This document shows, one piece after another, positions 53,046 through 62,726 of a DNA stretch of 64,000 nucleotides. The DNA comes from Leptolyngbya sp. Heron Island J. GTDB lineage: Bacteria; Cyanobacteriota; Cyanobacteriia; Phormidesmidales; Phormidesmidaceae. Every line of letters starts with the position of its first letter. Position 1 is the stretch's first letter. The DNA is taken from positions 62,001 to 126,000 of the forward strand of contig NZ_AWNH01000117.1 in NCBI RefSeq assembly GCF_000482245.1, read 5' to 3'. Both the position numbers and the translations under genes were made by a program. The notes beneath the pieces were generated by a model that was given only the letters and a program-made list of their open reading frames with translations, did no database searches and was not told the origin of the DNA.

Positions 53046-53621
53046 CTAAGCATCGTCTCGATACCACAGGGCCAAACCTCCTCCCCTTCCCCGAGCAGCG
53101 ATCCCTTGATGGGTCACCCAAAAGTACTTAAAAAATGCTTGCTCTTTGAGTGGCTGCTGATAAAAACCCTGATCAGCTGTCTCAGGTTTAATCCGACCTT
53201 GATATAGGGTAAAACCAGCAATAGCAATCTGGATTTGCGTAAAATCAAACGCCAGGCAATGAGCGTTGGCCCAAAACTTTACTGGACCCGTAAGTTTTAG
53301 CTTGAGTTGGCCCAGTGCTACAGAATTTTGCACAGTGCCTTGAGTCTCGTCTGTGGCTTGATAGGCTAGCTGAATTTTAATGAGTTTGGGCAGATAGCGA
53401 CCTGCCCCCAAGGCAACGCCTGCTTTCTGCCGTGTCTTCTTAGTGCCGGTGATAAACCACAGCCGCCAGGTGCCGGTGAGATCAGCCAATGTGTACTCGG
53501 GCTTTGTACTTTTTTCCGTCGCTTGCAGCGCTGTCACCAGATCCCTGGCATTGGGTAGCGCAGCAGATTGACTCTCCTGCGCTTTGGCTGCTTGCTCTAA
53601 AACGGCTGTACTGTCGTTCAT
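53046..53621 (-). CDS. PAP/fibrillin-like protein
   Basis: A 191-residue protein. The blocks LADLTGTWRLWFITGTKKTR, GAGRYLPKLIKIQLAY, NSVALGQLKLKLTGPVKFW, LAFDFTQIQIAIAG and IAARGRGGGLALWYRDD follow the lipocalin-like plastid lipid-associated protein (fibrillin) fold. Fibrillins bind lipids or quinones at thylakoids and plastoglobules. The GTG at 53633 is possible, but ATG 53621 gives the more usual N-terminus MNDSTAVLEQA. Single gene. Confidence 0.75.
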   Translation of the reverse strand: MNDSTAVLEQAAKAQESQSAALPNARDLVTALQATEKSTKPEYTLADLTGTWRLWFITGTKKTRQKAGVALGAGRYLPKLIKIQLAYQATDETQGTVQNSVALGQLKLKLTGPVKFWANAHCLAFDFTQIQIAIAGFTLYQGRIKPETADQGFYQQPLKEQAFFKYFWVTHQGIAARGRGGGLALWYRDDA

Positions 53622-53674
53622 GGATGTTGCCACGGGCTGCGTTGCAATTTTACGCCCGTTGGTTGGCTGATGCC

Positions 53675-53893
53675 CTAAAAAATGGTCAAATCCCAGTCAG
53701 CATCGGTGAGCCCATCGGTGCCGACTAACTGGACGCGAATGTTGAGGTAGCGATCGCAATAAACCTTACATTGCTTGTAACGGGGATTGGGACTACCAAA
53801 GATCGCATCTTGCTCTGCATAGCCCTTGAGCAAATCAATGCGCTCCGATTCCGAAAGCATTTTCAACTCATCTGATTGTGTCGATATGGTCAT
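53675..53893 (-). CDS. Small hypothetical protein
   Basis: A 72-residue soluble protein: MTISTQSDELKMLSESERID, LLKGYAEQDAIFGSPNPRYK, CKVYCDRYLNIRVQLV and a final TDADWDLTIF. It has an ATG start and lies 53 bases upstream of the fibrillin-like gene on the same strand, so co-transcription is possible. The helical N-terminus with a YxxCxVYCDRY motif is not one I can name. Confidence 0.6.
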   Translation of the reverse strand: MTISTQSDELKMLSESERIDLLKGYAEQDAIFGSPNPRYKQCKVYCDRYLNIRVQLVGTDGLTDADWDLTIF

Positions 53894-54105
53894 AATTTAC
53901 CTAGGCATCAATATAATTCCCTCCCAGGCTAGAGCCAACTTTTCGGCGGATGGAAGACTCTCCCAAAAAGCTTAATCTCCTCGACTGATCCCCATCCCAA
54001 ATACCTAAATCAGTTACATCCCTATAAAATTCTCAGCTGACTTTCACACACCCTTGGTAAGCTAAAACGGCTTATACAGCAATCAACCAACCAATAACTT
54101 TGATA

Positions 54106-55191
54106 ATGGCCAGCTATCGTCTTGAGCGCATCCACCTCGAAGTCACCAACGTTTGCAACTTCAAGTGCGACTTCTGCCCAGACGCTATCATGGAGCGCAA
54201 GCGCGGTCATATGGATCTGCAGCTGCTAGAAAAAGCCCTTGATGAGATTGCCGAGGGACAACTGGCCAAGATCGTTGCCTTTCATTTAATGGGAGAACCC
54301 CTAATTTACCCCCATATCTTTACAGCCATTGACATGGCATTAACGAGAGGACTCAACCTGCACCTCACCACCAACGGCAGTACCTTTCATATTCATCCCC
54401 ATCACCGCCAACAGCTGATTGCCTCTGGGATTCCCAAGGTAACAATCTCGCTCCAAACGCCAGATCCGGTCACCTTTATCATTCGAGGTGCTCCCCCAAA
54501 ACTTAAACCCGAACAGTATTTTGATGGGATCACTCAATACGTCAGGGCGAATCTGGCCGCTCCCAACTCCCCAACCCGAGTACACCTGAAGTTTCTAGAC
54601 ACCACACCTCATCCATTTTTGGTCCCCCACAAGCAAATGCATGTGGTTGAAGGTAAAGCTCAGATGCAGCAGGAGCTAACGGCATGGGCTGACCGTCTTC
54701 TGGATGGCTATGTAGAGCGCCCCAGTGACGATGACCTGCGTCAACGCATCGCCCGCCATAAACCAGGCCGATGGCAAGTGATCGAACTCACACCAAAACT
54801 GGCCCTGGAAACCTTTCCCCTAGACAGCTGGGGCAATGTGGAGAGCACTGACGTCGTTCCGGCTAAATTTGGCTACTGTAACGGCACATCAGACCAAGCC
54901 GGGATTTTATACGACGGGACTGTTGTCCCCTGCTGTAAGGATTATGACGGTCAAATCCCGCTAGGAAACCTACGCAACCATTCGCTCACCGATATTCTAG
55001 ATACTCAACAGCCGGCCTGTGGTCTGCGTCAGGGATTTAATCGCTTTCAAGTCACTAATCCCATTTGTCAACGTTGCATGGGGGCTGATACATCTCAAAA
55101 GGCACTGCTACGGCAGGCGGGTTCAATTGCATATTTCAAAGTCTATAACCCGATTATGAAACGCTTACAGCCAGGATGGGGGGAAGTCTGA
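54106..55191 (+). CDS. Radical SAM/SPASM protein
   Basis: A 361-residue iron-sulfur enzyme. The radical SAM cluster is C-x3-C-x2-C in EVTNVCNFKCDFCPD (Cys17, Cys21, Cys24). HLMGEPLIYPHIF and LNLHLTTNGS follow in the barrel. The C-terminal SPASM part has Cys in FGYCNGTSDQAG, VVPCCKDYDG and PICQRCMGA, enough for auxiliary clusters. Peptide or sugar modification is the usual SPASM role, but no precursor peptide gene was found beside it. ATG 54106 preferred over TTG 54100. Confidence 0.9.
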   Translation: MASYRLERIHLEVTNVCNFKCDFCPDAIMERKRGHMDLQLLEKALDEIAEGQLAKIVAFHLMGEPLIYPHIFTAIDMALTRGLNLHLTTNGSTFHIHPHHRQQLIASGIPKVTISLQTPDPVTFIIRGAPPKLKPEQYFDGITQYVRANLAAPNSPTRVHLKFLDTTPHPFLVPHKQMHVVEGKAQMQQELTAWADRLLDGYVERPSDDDLRQRIARHKPGRWQVIELTPKLALETFPLDSWGNVESTDVVPAKFGYCNGTSDQAGILYDGTVVPCCKDYDGQIPLGNLRNHSLTDILDTQQPACGLRQGFNRFQVTNPICQRCMGADTSQKALLRQAGSIAYFKVYNPIMKRLQPGWGEV

Positions 55192-55285
55192 CATCGCTTC
55201 AGCAACGGTGGCAGTGCTAGCCAAAGCTCTGGGAAAAAACCAGAGCAGCGGTAGAATGAAGTGCAAACTTACTGCTTAGATTCTC

Positions 55286-56209
55286 ATGATACGGCGACTC
55301 ATACGGCGTTTTCTACACTGGCTGAGGCACATATTAGCCCGAGTGAGAGGCCAAAAAAGCCGTCATCGCCATCCAGTATCCCCGGAACAACGACCGCAAT
55401 TACCTCCCTATCGGGAGCAGCCGCTTAACCAGCGAACCGCATCTCCACAAACACTGTCAACCTCCCAACCGCCACCCCCATCGTCAGTAGAACAGAGTTC
55501 TCACCCATCATCTCCTCCAGAACAACCAACCTCGCGGCCCAATGCCGCAGCCAACCGAGCTCCTAATCCATCCCGATTCAAAGTTCTGCTGAGTGATTAT
55601 AACTATTCTCCTAGCTCAGCTGTACAAAACTTAAGCCATCAGCTATCGCGGCCCATCTCTCAATCTGCTCCTATCCCACCCACTCCAAACCCCGGTCTGG
55701 ATACAGGCAACACCAACACCCACCAAGATCAAACTAAGCCAACATCTCCTCCCTTAGCTCACCCAACAGAACACAAAAAAGAGCCCATTAGTCAAACAGA
55801 GGAGACACCCTTAAATCTCTCTTCCATAGATAGCAAACTGCAGCCCAGGAGAAAAACGACCAGTACCGAGACACAGCAGCCTCACTCGACCCTTTTGGCA
55901 GATGTTTCTCAGCTATCAACCGAACAGATTCCGCAGCCTGCTCACCATACCCCTCTCCCCATTCCCAAAACTCCAGCTATTGAGACCGGAGTAGTTATCA
56001 AACAGGGTGTTGTCAAGTTGTTATTTAAACTTAAAAAGAATAATCACCACGGCTATATTGCGCCCAATGATGGTTCAAAAGACATTATCTTTCACAAGAA
56101 ATATATTGGCGATGATGTGTTTTCTCAATTAGAGCGTGGCATGGCGGTTGAGGTTACTGCCCATATCACTGAGGGTAAAGCCTATGCAGATCAAATTCGG
56201 ATTCTATAG
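55286..56209 (+). CDS. Cold-shock-domain protein with a long disordered Pro/Ser/Gln-rich N-terminus
   Basis: A 307-residue protein. Residues 1-28 are very basic (MIRRLIRRFLHWLRHILARV). Residues about 30-235 are low-complexity, rich in Pro, Ser, Gln, Thr and His, and predicted disordered. The last 65 residues form a cold-shock-like OB fold: GVVKLLFKLKKNNHHGYIAP, DGSKDIIFHKKYIG, GMAVEVTAHITEGKAYADQI. The usual RNP1 aromatics are partly replaced (LFKLKKNNHHGYI), so RNA binding may be altered. Single gene, ATG start. Confidence 0.75.
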   Translation: MIRRLIRRFLHWLRHILARVRGQKSRHRHPVSPEQRPQLPPYREQPLNQRTASPQTLSTSQPPPPSSVEQSSHPSSPPEQPTSRPNAAANRAPNPSRFKVLLSDYNYSPSSAVQNLSHQLSRPISQSAPIPPTPNPGLDTGNTNTHQDQTKPTSPPLAHPTEHKKEPISQTEETPLNLSSIDSKLQPRRKTTSTETQQPHSTLLADVSQLSTEQIPQPAHHTPLPIPKTPAIETGVVIKQGVVKLLFKLKKNNHHGYIAPNDGSKDIIFHKKYIGDDVFSQLERGMAVEVTAHITEGKAYADQIRIL

Positions 56210-56300
56210 GCCTCAGTTAGTCATGACCGATAGCGAAGAATGAGTCATAGTCACCCCATCACCGACCATAGCTAAAAAAAAATTAATACTATAAATTATT

Positions 56301-56319
56301 AGTTCAAGTTTTTTGAACT
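56301..56319. promoter_or_regulatory. Operator-like inverted repeat upstream of the flavodoxin-fold reductase
   Basis: AGTTCAA-N5-TTGAACT is centred 43 bases before the start codon, within AT-rich promoter-like DNA. This position suits a repressor site. No regulator gene is adjacent. Confidence 0.4.
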
Positions 56320-56352
56320 TAGAATTTGGATTAGTTGTTTTTCTATTCAATT

Positions 56353-56928
56353 ATGGTTGCTATTGCAATAGTGTACTTTTCTGGTCAAGGGCATACTCAC
56401 TTGATGGCTGAAGCCCTGGCTCAAGGTGTAGCGGCAGCTGGTGGCAATCCCCATCTGCTGAGGATTATGGGTGAACAAATTGTGAACGGTCGCTGGCAAG
56501 ATGAAACGATTTTGACAACCCTCAGTACGGCAGATGGCATCGTTTTTGGCTCTCCGACCTACATGGGAGGTATAGCAGGTCAGTTTAAGTGCTTTATTGA
56601 TGCCGCTAGCGCCACCTGGTTTCAACAAGGCTGGAAAGATAAGATTGCTGGAGGATTTACCCACTCTGGCTCCCCTAGTGGAGATAAGCAAGGAACGCTG
56701 CTGTATCTGGCGATCAATGCAGCCCAGCACGGCATGATTTGGGTAGGCAGTACAGAAATGCCCAACCCAGAAACCGGTGTGAATCGTTTGGGTTCTTTTA
56801 TGGGACCGATGGGCCAAAGCTATCTAGATATGAGCGATGCCCCTGCTCAAGTCGAACCCGGTGATTTAGAATCGGCTAAGCTCTATGGACAACGCTTAGT
56901 CGCTGTAACCAAGAAGATAGCCGTCTAA
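56353..56928 (+). CDS. Flavodoxin-fold NAD(P)H:FMN/quinone reductase (WrbA/NADPH-dependent reductase type)
   Basis: A 191-residue FMN protein. The phosphate-binding loop is IVYFSGQGHTHLMAEALAQGV; GIVFGSPTYMGGIAGQFKCFIDAA and GGFTHSGSPSGDKQGTLLYL complete the flavodoxin-like fold with the second flavin loop. Such proteins reduce quinones or flavins with two electrons. The frame is open at TTG 56335, but ATG 56353 removes a non-conserved hydrophobic lead. A palindrome sits just upstream of the gene. Confidence 0.85.
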   Translation: MVAIAIVYFSGQGHTHLMAEALAQGVAAAGGNPHLLRIMGEQIVNGRWQDETILTTLSTADGIVFGSPTYMGGIAGQFKCFIDAASATWFQQGWKDKIAGGFTHSGSPSGDKQGTLLYLAINAAQHGMIWVGSTEMPNPETGVNRLGSFMGPMGQSYLDMSDAPAQVEPGDLESAKLYGQRLVAVTKKIAV

Positions 56929-57024
56929 GTCGTCGTCACAATTGTCTGGTCTCCCCCAAAGCTCCATCTCGTATTACCGTAGAGGGTGGCGCATTTGTGC
57001 CCACTGTCAAAAGGAGTCCTTAGG

Positions 57025-58050
57025 ATGATTCAAGCTGTACGCACCTCAGTTGATTGGAACCTGCTGGCTGATCAAGCCCTGGCCGGTCAGAGGATTGACC
57101 ACCAAGATGCCCTGAGGGTGCTGCAGGCCGACGACACAGAGATTTTGGCACAGCTGGCAGCTGCCTATCGAGTCCGACATCACTACTGGGGCAATCGAGT
57201 GCGGTTGCACTTTTTGCTCAATGCCCAAAGCGGTCTTTGTCCTGAAGACTGTCACTACTGTTCGCAGTCCAAAATTTCGTCAGCAGAGATTGAAAAATAT
57301 CCGCTGATGGCCAAAGATCGGATCTTGGCGGCGGCCGATCGGGCGCATCAGCTGAAGGCGGGAACTTTTTGCATGGCCATCTCAGGCCGCACACCGTCGC
57401 CGAAAACATTTGAACAAGTTTTAGAAGCAGTACGAGCGGTCAAAGCCGATTATCCGATGCGGGTTTGTACCACTCTGGGTCTGTTGAATGAAGACCAAGC
57501 GCAGCAACTCAAGGCTGCTGGCGTTGACCGGATTAACCACAACCTCAATACCGCAGAGGCGCATCACGATGAAATTTGCACAACCCACGGGTACCAGGAT
57601 CGCTTAGCCACGGTACAAGCGGTACAAGCGGCAGGATTGACCACGTGCTCTGGCGGTATTTTGGGTATGGGTGAATCAGATGAAGATATTGTCAATCTGG
57701 CTTGCTCTTTGCGACAGCTGAATGTGACTAGCGTCCCGGTCAATTTTTTGATTCCCATTGAAGGGACTCCATTTGCCGGACGTAGTGAATTGACTCCCCA
57801 GCGCTGTTTACGGATTTTGTGTCTATTCCGGTTTTTATTGCCATCCCAGGAAATCCGCATCGCGGGTGGGCGTGAAGTACATTTGCGATCGCAGCAACCC
57901 CTAGCCCTCTATCCAGCCAACTCCATTTTTGTCGGTGATTATCTAACCACAGCCGGACAAAGTGCTACACAGGACTACGCCATGGTAAGAGATGCCGGAT
58001 TTACCCTGGAGGCACCTGACGGTAGTCCACTCCCGGAAAATGATGGATAA
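57025..58050 (+). CDS. bioB: Biotin synthase
   Basis: A 341-residue radical SAM enzyme that inserts sulfur into dethiobiotin. The SAM cluster motif is [13 protein letters not shown] (Cys72, Cys76, Cys79), followed by [13 protein letters not shown], the NHNLNTA segment, the GGILGMGES motif and [11 protein letters not shown], whose Arg helps hold the second cluster. Length is typical. AAAGGAG upstream of ATG 57025 supports this start over the open frame from 56986. No other biotin gene lies nearby. Confidence 0.95.
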   Translation: MIQAVRTSVDWNLLADQALAGQRIDHQDALRVLQADDTEILAQLAAAYRVRHHYWGNRVRLHFLLNAQSGLCPEDCHYCSQSKISSAEIEKYPLMAKDRILAAADRAHQLKAGTFCMAISGRTPSPKTFEQVLEAVRAVKADYPMRVCTTLGLLNEDQAQQLKAAGVDRINHNLNTAEAHHDEICTTHGYQDRLATVQAVQAAGLTTCSGGILGMGESDEDIVNLACSLRQLNVTSVPVNFLIPIEGTPFAGRSELTPQRCLRILCLFRFLLPSQEIRIAGGREVHLRSQQPLALYPANSIFVGDYLTTAGQSATQDYAMVRDAGFTLEAPDGSPLPENDG

Positions 58051-58409
58051 ACCCTGATTGATGTAAATTAGTAAACATAGTCAGCACATGTATCCAAAAC
58101 CACACCGATCAGTTGTGATGGTCAACATAGTGTCATCCACCGATCATTAGTAGTTATCTGGGTATGCTAAACGTTCCGAAATAGAGTCACTACACCATTT
58201 TTTTCCCACATCTATTGTTGCCATAAATCTTACTTAAAGCATTGGAAAATCCTACCGATAGACGTGTTGCCCATAGGTATGGAGAAGGCATACTAGAGCA
58301 ATACGCAGTCTGGTAGCTGGTATTTGACGCTGATTTTTTGCGTTATACCTTCGCTCTTGGGACTAGTGCGGTAAGAACACACTATTCACACCACAAAAAA
58401 ACAACTGTT
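58051..58409. other. Intergenic stretch between bioB and the phosphatase gene
   Basis: No credible gene. CACCGATCA occurs twice (about 58103 and 58138) as a short direct repeat. No clear terminator after bioB. Confidence 0.4.
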
Positions 58410-59159
58410 ATGACCCGTCGCATTTTCATTGGTGATATTCATGGCCATTATGACGGTTTAATGCGGCTACTTGAAGCAGTAGATTTAGATCTTCAAGATG
58501 ATGTCTACTTTGTTGGCGATCTGATTGATCGAGGACCTCAGAGCCGTCAAGTCGTCGATTATGTTCGTAAAAACGGTCACCAGTGTGTGATGGGAAACCA
58601 TGAGCAGCTACTCCTCGAAGCCTTTCCAAACGGCGAAGCCCACATGCCTGCGTTCCAGGGCTGGCTCTACAGCGGCGGACAGTCCACACTATCCAGCTAC
58701 ACTAGCGTTGATGACCTATTTGACCATGTCAACTGGATTAAAGACCTACCGCTATATCTCGATTTGGGGGACGTCTGGCTCGTTCATGCAGGTTTAAATC
58801 CGCAGCGCACCCTGGCAGAACAAACCAGCCATGAATATTGCTGGATTCGTGACCTTTTCCATAGCCACAAGCAGCCCTATTTTTCCGACAAACTGATTAT
58901 TACCGGTCATACTATTACCTTCACTCTACCTGGTATCGAGCCTGGAGAAATCGCGAGGGGTCCGGGTTGGGTAGATATTGATACCGGTGCCTACCACCCT
59001 AAAAGCGGTTGGTTAACAGCCTTTGACGTAGACAACGCCATGGTCTATCAGTTCAACGTCTTCAGCAACATGTTGCGGATGCGCCCCACCAACGAAGCCG
59101 AAGCCATAGTGGCTCAGCACAAAATTAAGCAGCGTTCTAGCCAGCTGGTCAATTCCTAA
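58410..59159 (+). CDS. PPP-family serine/threonine phosphatase (metallophosphoesterase)
   Basis: A 249-residue metallophosphoesterase with the canonical dimetal motifs GDIHGH (8-13), GDLIDRGPQS (36-45) and GNHE (62-65). The later His residues lie in LVHAGLNPQ and ITGHT. This is the bacterial PPP type (PrpA/PrpE-like), which can dephosphorylate proteins or small molecules such as diadenosine polyphosphate. ATG 58410 is chosen because it opens directly into the first motif; the frame extends to 58338. Single gene. Confidence 0.9.
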   Translation: MTRRIFIGDIHGHYDGLMRLLEAVDLDLQDDVYFVGDLIDRGPQSRQVVDYVRKNGHQCVMGNHEQLLLEAFPNGEAHMPAFQGWLYSGGQSTLSSYTSVDDLFDHVNWIKDLPLYLDLGDVWLVHAGLNPQRTLAEQTSHEYCWIRDLFHSHKQPYFSDKLIITGHTITFTLPGIEPGEIARGPGWVDIDTGAYHPKSGWLTAFDVDNAMVYQFNVFSNMLRMRPTNEAEAIVAQHKIKQRSSQLVNS

Positions 59160-59197
59160 GTTGAACCAACTCATTGCCAACAACTGAGCTCTCAATC

Positions 59198-61870
59198 CTA
59201 ATCCAAAAAATCCGATGGCTTTTTGATATTCTTGAACGTCCGAGATAGGCTATCGCGACGGATAGGCTTGCTTAGATAATCATTCATACCCACCTTCAGA
59301 CAATAGTCGCGGTCTTCAGAACTTGCATTAGCCGTCATCGCAATAATCCAAGGCTGTGAGATTTGCGCCCCCATCTGACGAATACGGCGAGTAGCCTCCA
59401 CACCTCCCATCTGGGGCATGCGCATATCCATGAGGACGACATCGTAATGTCTCTGCTCAACAGCTTCAATTGCTGCGCCGCCAGTGGCTACGGTATCTGC
59501 CTGGTGCCCCAACAGCTGCAACATATGTTGAGCCACTCGCTGATTGACCGGATTATCGTCAGCAATTAATACCTTCAAGCTCATGGACGAGGACTCGGCA
59601 TCATTACCCATCTCTACGGACGAGTCAGTCTTTGGACCAGAGGGTGATTCTGGACGTACATGCATCAACGCCCGATACAATGCCGCTTGCTTAATGGGTT
59701 TCCAGACGATCGCCATGTCAGACCGTTCATCTTGACTAAAATTTTCCCGGATGTCAGCTAACAAAATCAATGGCATTGCCGGTTTATCCATCGCCTGTCT
59801 CAGCGATTCAACAGCGCTCATGCTGTCAAGCTTAGTGATCGCCGCATCCAAAATCGCCCCGTCAAACTGCTGGCCTTGCTGTACCAGCAACAAGGCTTCC
59901 GCTACGCTACGACAGAAGATAACCTCAATGTCTAACGCTTCCAACTGCCATCCTAAATTTGTGCGGCGGGTAATATTTTTATCAATCACCAATATTCGTT
60001 GCTTGGCCCAGCTAACAAGGGTAGCCGGTCGTTCCGGCTGAATAGTCACAGGATCAACCTGGGCTCGAATAGTAAAGAAAAATGTACTGCCTTTATTCAC
60101 CTCGCTTTCAACCCACAAACGCCCACCCATGGTTTCTGCCAAGCGTTGACTAATGGTCAACCCAAGACCAGTTCCGCCATATTTACGAGTTGTCGATGTG
60201 CTGGCTTGACGGAACGGTTCAAAAATATGGGATAGCCGATCGGCTGGAATACCAATACCAGTATCTCGCACAGCAAATAGCAACAGAACAGATTGAGCAG
60301 CGGGATGGGCTCGACGGATTACCGGTACACCTAAATCGTCGCTAGGCGCTAACTGCACCAGCAGTGCCACTTCACCCTGGGCGGTAAATTTAACAGCATT
60401 GCTCAGCAGATTAAGCAAAATCTGTCGCAGCCGAATCGGATCACTAATAATGACGGGTGGAGTCTTAGGATGAACCATGTAGACCAAATCCAGAGGTTTA
60501 TTAGCCGCACGGGTCGCAACAATATCTAGACTCTCTTCAACAGCATTACGCAGATTAACCGGATGTTCCTCAAGAATCAGACGACCCGCTTCAATTTTAG
60601 AAAAGTCAAGCACATCGTTAATAAGTGCCAATAGAGCCTGACTACTGTTTTGAATGGTCTCGCTAAATTCTCGTTGCCTCGGATCAAGCGGTGTTTCTTG
60701 CATCATTTCTGAAACACCGATGATGGCATTTAACGGCGTGCGTAGTTCATGGCTCATGGTGCCTAAAAACTCATTGCGTGCTTGAAACATAGCACTACTA
60801 CGCAGACGATCAGTAAAAATAATCAACCCTTCTGTAAGGCTCAGTAGCACAATTGGCGTGACAACTGGCAGCACATAGTTGTAATAGCGTGCGCCTAAAC
60901 ACAGGGCCAACCACAGCATTACACTCAGAGCCCAAAGCGCTACCTGTCGTAGAAACGAGCATCCCTGTAGGCCCCAGCTAAGCAGTGGTCCAGCCAACAA
61001 AATGGCCAACAAAATCCACTGCTGGTTAAGCACTTGTAGCCGATTATCTTCTAAAAGATTGTGCATAACAGCTACATGCACATAGACGCCACCGACGGGG
61101 TCATTACTATTAAACGGTGTTCGTAACTGTTGATCGATCGCGGTACCTGTAGAGCCGACAAAAACAATCTTATCTTTAAGATTATTTTTAGGGATCTTAC
61201 CGTCAAGAACATCGACAAGACTGAAATAAGCTAATGAGCCATCTTGTACAGGAGCAGGCCAATTAATATCGAGCTGGTGCTCCGATGGTAAATCGAGAAT
61301 ATCTACAGTTAAGCTGTAAGCGTAGGCCGTGGCCAGCGCCAGCGAACGACTATTGGCAATGTAGAGAACATGGCGTCGGGTAATGCCATCAATATCGGGT
61401 TCTTGATGAATGTGACCGATTGCGATCGCATTTTGACGCAATTGAGCAGTGGGCTGTAGCGGTTGATTATCACTTTCATTAGCTGTGGCTAAAACAACGC
61501 CACCATGATCGCTGATCGATTGGGCCAGAGCCTGATCATCAGGTCCAGGTTCAGGCATCAAAATATCAAACGATACCAGTTTGGCACCAGCCTCAGTCAA
61601 CGTTTGAATTAACTGAGTGTAGTACTGTCTTGATAACGGAAATTGCCCCAGTTTTCGGAGCGTAGGGTCATCAATCCCAATCACCACCAGCTCTTCATTC
61701 CACGACTGAGAACCCCGTAAACGAGTGAGCGAATCAGCCGCTAAGTTCTCAAGATGCTTAAAAGCCCCCAGGGAAGACAGCGAAACAACAATTCCGCTTA
61801 CCAATAGTCCTGGTAACAAAGGCTCGCATCGCCGTAATACTTTACTCCAGTTAGGGAACCACCAACTCAT
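59198..61870 (-). CDS. CHASE2-domain hybrid sensor histidine kinase with two receiver domains
   Basis: An 890-residue membrane sensor. An N-terminal helix, then an extracytoplasmic CHASE2 domain (ADSLTRLRGSQSWNEELVVIGIDD; VVSFDILMPEPGPDDQALAQ; GGVYVHVAVMHNLLEDN), are followed by three helices. The kinase core has the H-box MSHELRTPLNAIIG, then LSNAVKFTAQGE, RDTGIGIPADRLSHIFEPF and GTGLGLTISQRLAE. The first receiver is degenerate (one acidic residue in VIDKN, LDAAI). The second is complete (IADDNPVNQR, LMDMRMPQMGG, MTANAS, YLSKP). ATG 61870 overlaps the FecR gene by 20 bases, suggesting translational coupling. Confidence 0.9.
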   Translation of the reverse strand: MSWWFPNWSKVLRRCEPLLPGLLVSGIVVSLSSLGAFKHLENLAADSLTRLRGSQSWNEELVVIGIDDPTLRKLGQFPLSRQYYTQLIQTLTEAGAKLVSFDILMPEPGPDDQALAQSISDHGGVVLATANESDNQPLQPTAQLRQNAIAIGHIHQEPDIDGITRRHVLYIANSRSLALATAYAYSLTVDILDLPSEHQLDINWPAPVQDGSLAYFSLVDVLDGKIPKNNLKDKIVFVGSTGTAIDQQLRTPFNSNDPVGGVYVHVAVMHNLLEDNRLQVLNQQWILLAILLAGPLLSWGLQGCSFLRQVALWALSVMLWLALCLGARYYNYVLPVVTPIVLLSLTEGLIIFTDRLRSSAMFQARNEFLGTMSHELRTPLNAIIGVSEMMQETPLDPRQREFSETIQNSSQALLALINDVLDFSKIEAGRLILEEHPVNLRNAVEESLDIVATRAANKPLDLVYMVHPKTPPVIISDPIRLRQILLNLLSNAVKFTAQGEVALLVQLAPSDDLGVPVIRRAHPAAQSVLLLFAVRDTGIGIPADRLSHIFEPFRQASTSTTRKYGGTGLGLTISQRLAETMGGRLWVESEVNKGSTFFFTIRAQVDPVTIQPERPATLVSWAKQRILVIDKNITRRTNLGWQLEALDIEVIFCRSVAEALLLVQQGQQFDGAILDAAITKLDSMSAVESLRQAMDKPAMPLILLADIRENFSQDERSDMAIVWKPIKQAALYRALMHVRPESPSGPKTDSSVEMGNDAESSSMSLKVLIADDNPVNQRVAQHMLQLLGHQADTVATGGAAIEAVEQRHYDVVLMDMRMPQMGGVEATRRIRQMGAQISQPWIIAMTANASSEDRDYCLKVGMNDYLSKPIRRDSLSRTFKNIKKPSDFLD

Positions 61871-62726
61871 AGACCTGCATTTTGCCAAGAGGGGTAACAA
61901 CAGTTACCTCAATACGTTGATCAGTAATTGGCAGCTCCAATGCAAAGTTGCCATCTTGATCAATTTCTTGAGTTTCATCATCAATAACTAATAAATTAAC
62001 TGGGGCAGTACGGCCTTCGACAACAACCGTGGACTGCCCCTCCCGCCGTTGGCGCTCCAGGCGCAACAGATTCAAACCTGGATCTTCTGTAATCGGTACA
62101 GGCGTAGACGGAGGTTCTCCTGGCACCGTGAAATTCTGAAACCCAGCATTGACCGGCACCGACACACCTTGAGCCTCAGAGACCACCAGCCCTTCTTCAA
62201 CAACCAGGGACGAACGACCACTGGGTTGAATAGCAATGCCAAAGTTGGTGCCCCTGACACCGTTTACACCAGCTGGTGTGCGAATCTCCAAACGAGAATC
62301 GGGATTGGTGAAGGGTCGAACAAACACCCTGGCCTGGCCACGATCAACATCTAGCTCAGTAACTTTGCCTCCCCTTGGCGTAGTGTAGAGTTCGGTAATT
62401 CTCAGGGATGAATTCTCAGAAACACTGACAAAGCCCACTTGAGTATCAACCGCCAGTCGAGCCAGCGCTCCTGCCCCTGTGCGAACACCATCACCAATAG
62501 CTTCTAAGCGTTGACCAACTTGCGCCGGACGCCACTGCCCCCCACGGAGAAAATCCACTGAACCACTAATATTGCGCAGCTCTAGCCAGCGGTTGACCCG
62601 GACTGAAAGAGGCCGGGCATTTGTTTCAAGTGAAATCCCAGCCACGGCAATGGCTACGCTAGTGAGCAATGCCAGACGATGTGGCCGTAGATGACGAAAT
62701 AGTATGCTGCGATTGAACCCAACCAT
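61851..62726 (-). CDS. FecR-domain periplasmic protein
   Basis: A 291-residue protein with a signal sequence (residues 1-38, SILFRHLRPHRLALLTSVAIA). The FecR domain follows: GQRLEAIGDGVRTGAGALARLAVD, SSLRITELYT, LEIRTPAGVNGVRGTNFGIAIQP and SLVVEEGLVVSE. The C-terminus is a beta-rich domain ending MQVYELVVP. The ATG at 62726 is preferred to 62810 because it starts the signal sequence. It is the upstream gene of the pair with the CHASE2 kinase; FecR plus CHASE2 pairs recur in cyanobacteria, suggesting a joint envelope signal. No sigma factor is adjacent. Confidence 0.85.
   Translation of the reverse strand: MVGFNRSILFRHLRPHRLALLTSVAIAVAGISLETNARPLSVRVNRWLELRNISGSVDFLRGGQWRPAQVGQRLEAIGDGVRTGAGALARLAVDTQVGFVSVSENSSLRITELYTTPRGGKVTELDVDRGQARVFVRPFTNPDSRLEIRTPAGVNGVRGTNFGIAIQPSGRSSLVVEEGLVVSEAQGVSVPVNAGFQNFTVPGEPPSTPVPITEDPGLNLLRLERQRREGQSTVVVEGRTAPVNLLVIDDETQEIDQDGNFALELPITDQRIEVTVVTPLGKMQVYELVVP

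Noticed and set aside
54106-55191. Radical SAM/SPASM protein as a RiPP maturase
   Set aside because: No short precursor frame with a Shine-Dalgarno was found next to it; kept as a general SPASM protein.
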